DNA of 23,700 nt from Cruorifilaria tuberocauda. Taxonomy: Eukaryota; Nematoda; Chromadorea; Rhabditida; Onchocercidae. The position numbers were made by a program, and so were the translations under genes. Below, in pieces: positions 20,901 through 23,700 of the stretch (position 1 is the first letter of the stretch; every line of letters starts with the position of its first letter). The notes beneath the pieces are model-generated. The model did no database searches and was not told the DNA's origin. It saw only the letters and a list, made by a program, of their open reading frames with translations. The DNA lies in contig JABVXU010000728.1 in the NCBI GenBank assembly GCA_013365365.1, forward strand, positions 1 to 23,700, in the 5' to 3' direction.

Positions 20901-21745
20901 TTAATAAAAAAAATAAAATAAAAAAAAAGAAAAATAGAAAAATTCTAACTTTTCTTTCTTGGCCGCTTGAAATAATTGTACTACATATTTACGACCTTCT
21001 AGACGCTTAAGTATCTATACATTGATATCATTGTTATCATTGATAAGGATGATTTAATTACTTCATTCATTTTCAGTTAAAATTTTATATATTTAATTTT
21101 GATTTTAATTTTTTTAATTTTTAATTAATCTAAAAAATAAAATCAATTCTTGATTTATGGAATAACTAAACTTTTCATTCTTCATCTTCTAAATTTTACC
21201 ATTAATTGATTAAAATTATTAATTAATTAAAATCATTTATTTTCGTTAATTAACATTTAGAGAAATATTTAAAAAAAGAAAAATTTTTTTTGTGTTTATT
21301 TAGAAAGTGTAAATTGAATTGAGAAGCTTTGATCGTGGAGGATTCTGAAAGAGAAAATCATCTTGGATACCTGTACTTCTAATTTCAGAACACTACCACC
21401 TTGAACAAAATTTGATTCAGCTTTTAGTGCTGCCTGAAAATATTTTTCAATGATTTTTAAATTTTAAACTTTTATTAATCAACAGATAAAAGTTATTAAT
21501 AAGGAGTTATTAAACTTTTATTAATCAACAGATAAAAGTTATTAATAAGGAGTTATTAAACTTTTATTAATCAACAGGTAAAAGTTATTAATAGGGAGTT
21601 ATTAATTTAATAACCTTTGCAAATGTTTGGATATCTTGTACTTTATAAACTGCACCGCAACCACCTTCACCTAACTTATCGACAATCTTCCAACGTTTAC
21701 CAACAATTAAACCTTTTTCCAGGTGTTGTGGACCTTTAGTGATAT
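17921..21745 (-). CDS. TTBK-like (CK1-group) protein kinase, 9 exons traced, 5' end unresolved
   Basis: Exons from 5' to 3' on the minus strand: 21745-21615, 21433-21371, 21014-20950, 20643-20511, 20179-20010, 19335-19210, 19102-19021, 18546-18449, 18050-17921 (TAA). All introns are GT-AG and all phases join. Motifs in order are Gly loop GEGGCGAVY, ATP Lys in AALKAE, helix-C Glu in VLKLEVQ, YMVMTLLGRSL, LHEIGYVHRDVKPDN, LDFGLSREY, FRGTLRYCS, RPDDLWS, LPWDNIR and SDPYDWEEP, then a basic tail ending RPSSADM. All catalytic residues are present, so an active Ser/Thr kinase is expected. The first traced exon begins with two bases of a codon and has an in-frame stop just upstream, so a tiny first exon is needed. 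Candidates are ATGA at 21795-21792 (46-nt intron) or 22208-22187 (donor GTTTGC). The length would be about 333-339 aa. Five of eight donors start GTT. The gene is convergent with the other TTBK-like gene but shares no intron position with it. Confidence 0.88.
18547..19020 (-). other. 474-bp intron of the minus-strand kinase, extreme A/T
   Basis: Most of 18690-18900 is an irregular series of AATATAATAAAA-like words. I see no regular period and no coding sequence. It separates the exon ending KELLD from the exon beginning ITTYLRTL. Confidence 0.7.
19113..19148. repeat. (TTAA)n microsatellite in a 107-bp intron
   Basis: An essentially pure TTAA/ATTA tetranucleotide run filling about a third of the shortest intron of the minus-strand kinase. 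It is self-complementary and could form a cruciform or hairpin. Confidence 0.9.
20311..20463 (-). pseudogene. decayed duplicate of the catalytic-loop exon edge inside an intron
   Basis: The + strand block from 20138 to about 20307 (start of the exon coding HRDVKPDN plus the adjoining intron) is repeated at 20311-20463. The offset is 173 bp at the exon end and 157 bp further on, because of a 16-bp deletion. In the duplicate the minus-strand reading of the motif is HGKVKPDNPA instead of HRDVKPDNLA, so the catalytic Asp is lost and the acceptor region is deleted. It lies wholly within the 331-bp intron 20180-20510 and is not part of the mRNA I predict. Confidence 0.85.
21466..21605. repeat. 46-bp hairpin-forming repeat, three copies, filling intron 1 of the minus-strand kinase
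   Basis: CTTTTATTAATCAACAG recurs at 21469, 21515 and 21561, exactly 46 bp apart. Each unit contains AACTTTTAT and ATAAAAGTT, a perfect 9-bp inverted repeat with a 10-nt loop; the third copy has one mismatch (GTAAAAGTT). The array occupies about 140 of the 181 bp of the intron 21434-21614. Confidence 0.93.
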
Positions 21746-22620
21746 CTAAAAGCTACAACTAAATATGCATTTAAGGCTTTAAGAACTGGACTCATTTTTT
21801 TAATCTATCTTTTTCTATTTAATAGTTTAGTCTATCCATTTTATTCTAATTAAATGCATCGGAATTGAATAATTAAACGAATTGGATAATATTTTGCTAA
21901 GTAGTAATATTTGAATTCAATTTAAAAAATTCATTTAGTTTTAATTTCCAATTTTTTCGTTTTTCTTTTTTGAAAGAAATTAAATTTAGGAAATTTTAAT
22001 TTTATAAATTAAAATAAACTAAATAGACTAAATTAAATAAAGATAGGTTGAAAAATGATTAGTTCAATAAATTTCTCTACAACTACAAAATTCTCGAGAA
22101 TGCTTTTAAAAAATTAAATAGGTAAATGATTTTAAAGATTACTTTATAATAATTAAGTAAAATTGGTTAAGAGTAAGAGCGCAAACTTAATAATTTCCCT
22201 TTTGCCATCTGATAAATGATAGTATCAAGATGCTGTTGATCAGAATAAGTTGATAGAATTAAAACAGTACAGTGATAAGTTTACAGTACAGCGATAAGTT
22301 TAACCTTCCAGTCATAAAATTAAATTATGAAACAATGACTGTATTTTAATACACTCCTTGTATTTGTATAAACTGACGGTAAAAAAAAAATTAAAATTAG
22401 AAAATTATCATTTATACGAAAATTAGCATAAATTTGTAAATTTTACTGTAATACAGAAATGTGAATTTTACGGTAATAGGTAATGTAAATTTTACTGTAA
22501 TACAGAAATGAATATTTTGCTAATTTATTTTCTAATAAATTAAAATTTTTAACTTTAATTATTTGATTTGGACAACAGTTAGCTTAGTTTAGACAAGTTT
22601 ATTTCAAAATTTCTCTCATA
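21746..22620. other. upstream flank of the minus-strand kinase
   Basis: It must contain the missing first codons of the kinase and its promoter. Two candidate start exons lie here (see the kinase entry). Small TACAGT/GATAAGTTT repeats occur at about 22265-22300. A two-copy ATTTTACTGTAATACAGAAATG repeat (45-70 bp apart) lies at about 22440-22510. I see no other gene. Confidence 0.5.
22440..22510. repeat. two-copy TTTTACTGTAATACAGAAATG repeat
   Basis: The words AATTTTACTGTAATACAGAA recur at about 22439 and 22489, with a related TTTTACGGTAATAGG between. It contains the same TTACTGTAA/TTACAGTAA theme seen at 11476-11560 and in intron 6 of the + strand kinase. Confidence 0.7.
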
Positions 22621-22621
22621 T

Positions 22622-23050
22622 TGTTATGCAAACTTAGAATTTATCTCTTTATCAGTAACAAATATCAATAATTAAAATCATTTTTTATCAATCAAATAAT
22701 TGCATAGAAGCATTTTGCCGAAGCACTGTAAATTTTAAAATATACCAATTCTTTTATTCGGCTGATAATAATCAATAAACTTAACAGCTGTATTCTGATA
22801 ACATGATAACATTTTTATCATTATCATTTTATCATTTTTATTATCATTTTAGCTATTATCATTTTTAAACTGCAATTGTTTGTGCTCTTTTCAATCACTT
22901 TAGAATTTATTTTAAATTTAAACAAGGAAGGATTATGCTTAGCATGTTATCATGTTATCAGAACACTGGTTTTATAATAATAACAATTTCATTACGGTAT
23001 GATAAATGATACATGGTATTGTCGAGGTTAAAGAAAAGAAATTCCCGACA
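22622..23050 (+). mobile_element. possible 5' LTR of a BEL/Pao-like element (limits tentative)
   Basis: A primer-binding site begins at 23054, so an LTR should end just before it. CCCGACA at 23044-23050 is a suitable TG...CA-type end. TGTTATGCA at 22622 is one possible left end, giving about 429 bp, but other TGT starts exist (for example 22945). The second LTR would lie outside the window, so the boundaries cannot be confirmed. Confidence 0.25.
22793..22963. repeat. 171-bp segment bounded by perfect 20-bp inverted repeats
   Basis: TTCTGATAACATGATAACAT at 22793-22812 is the exact reverse complement of 22944-22963. The arms flank 131 bp of AT-rich DNA with TTATCATTT words. I see no convincing target-site duplication. 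It could be a small MITE-like element, a regulatory dyad or part of the adjoining LTR. Confidence 0.8.
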
Positions 23051-23053
23051 AAT

Positions 23054-23078
23054 TTGGTCCAGCCAACAGGATTCGAAC
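23054..23078 (+). other. retrotransposon primer-binding site
   Basis: TGGTCCAGCCAACAGGAT begins with TGG and is followed by TCGAACC. Its reverse complement reads GG-TTCGAAT-CCTGT-TGGCTGG-A-CCA, exactly the layout of a tRNA 3' end: T loop, T-stem strand, 7-nt acceptor strand, discriminator and CCA. The complementarity thus appears to cover about 25 nt. The continuation does not pair as a T stem, so this is not a tRNA gene. I do not name the tRNA. Confidence 0.7.
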
Positions 23079-23146
23079 CAAGCGACCTAAGGATACTTCA
23101 AAAAAAGAAGTAAGTTTGATTTGAATCAAACCGTATTGAAAGAAAT

Positions 23147-23700
23147 ATGCGTGCAAAAGAGACCAAAAACAGAAGTTCTCAATTAGAGTTCAATAAAAGA
23201 AAATTGGAAAATCTTGCTAGCGAAGCGAGAAAAGCGATAGAGAATGCAACAGAATTAGAAAGAGAAGAACCACCAGTGAACTTAGGTCACGAAGAAAAGT
23301 TAAACTGGTTACTAGAACAGAAAAGATAGAATACAAGAACTCTACCAGTGTTTGGAGGAAATTCTACACTCAAAAATGAAACCACTTCAAAGGATAAGAG
23401 AAATATTGAACTTATTGTATCAGTTAAAAGGATTGGGCGAAAACATTGAAACATTGCTCCTGGATAAGATGGTAACAGAAAGGATACCAAAGGACCTGAA
23501 AATGGATTTGAAGGAGAAGAAATTAACTAATCCAGATTGGACGATGGAAGATACCATTCAGTATTTGGAGAATAAAGCGACGATCATCAGCAAATCTAAA
23601 GGAAAGATACCGACAAAAGGTCTAATGAAAAAGACGAAATCGCAAAGGTCAAGAACGCATGGTAAAGGATACTCAAACTGGGAAAGTGGAAGTAAACGTT
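23147..23700 (+). pseudogene. broken BEL/Pao-like gag, runs off the window
   Basis: A 60-codon frame (23147-23329) begins 68 bp after the primer-binding site and is rich in Glu/Lys/Arg with coiled-coil character, as in the N terminus of BEL/Pao Gag. It ends at TAG 23327-23329; the same frame then reads LPVFGGN, the usual entry of the DUF1759-type gag region. From 23376 a different frame stays open to the window edge and contains ILNLLYQLKGLGENIETLLL and MVTERIPKDLKMDL, which resemble the later part of that same domain. The stop, the frame change and the very short distance between LPVFGGN and LLYQLKGLGEN suggest an internal deletion of roughly 100 residues. The element would act in reverse transcription and particle assembly if intact; this copy looks dead. 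Confidence 0.7.

Noticed and set aside
23054..23100. A tRNA gene suggested by GATTCGAACC
   Set aside because: Only the 3' tRNA layout is present, in antisense, beginning with TGG; the T stem does not pair beyond it. A primer-binding site fits better.
23287..23490. 67-codon minus-strand frame
   Set aside because: Antisense shadow of the gag remnant.

Overview
The window is eukaryotic nuclear DNA, very AT-rich, with intron-split genes and many private tandem repeats. The gene content points to a nematode: two kinases of the tau-tubulin-kinase-like branch of the CK1 group, which is greatly expanded in nematodes, a divergent F-box protein, and a BEL/Pao-like retrotransposon remnant. A spirurid (filaria-like) worm is my best guess, but this is inference and no species can be named.

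Layout. 1-1518 has no supportable gene but holds GA/TC microsatellites and a 33-bp minisatellite. 1519-8059 (+) is an 11-exon F-box gene (522 aa) whose exon phases all join. 8060-13641 is a long intergenic stretch of low-complexity DNA with a 112-nt foldback, a 32-bp repeat and a 30-bp repeat just upstream of the next gene. 13642-16100 (+) is a 7-exon TTBK-like kinase (305 aa). 16101-17920 is the gap between convergent genes and is dominated by a CGTGAAAA-type satellite. 17921-21745 (-) is a second TTBK-like kinase (9 exons traced, about 333 aa; its first codons are unresolved). 21746-23050 is mostly unassigned, with a 20-bp perfect inverted repeat. From about 23050 to the right edge lies the 5' part of a degenerate BEL/Pao-like element (primer-binding site and broken gag).

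The two kinases are convergent paralogs, but none of their intron positions coincide, so this is not a recent inverted duplication. The F-box protein is presumably an SCF ubiquitin-ligase adaptor. Nothing in the sequence links it functionally to the kinases.

The most unusual pattern is in the splice signals of the kinase genes. Gene 2 has one 3' splice site present as three tandem CAG|GTATC copies, and another duplicated by a 137-bp tandem repeat that also copies the first 24 bases of the exon. Gene 3 has a 157-173-bp duplication that left a decayed copy of its catalytic-loop exon inside an intron. Many donors in both kinase genes are weak GTT types. Almost every long intron carries its own minisatellite, and one 181-bp intron is largely three copies of a hairpin-forming 46-mer. 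Together these suggest local tandem duplication repeatedly remaking exon-intron boundaries.
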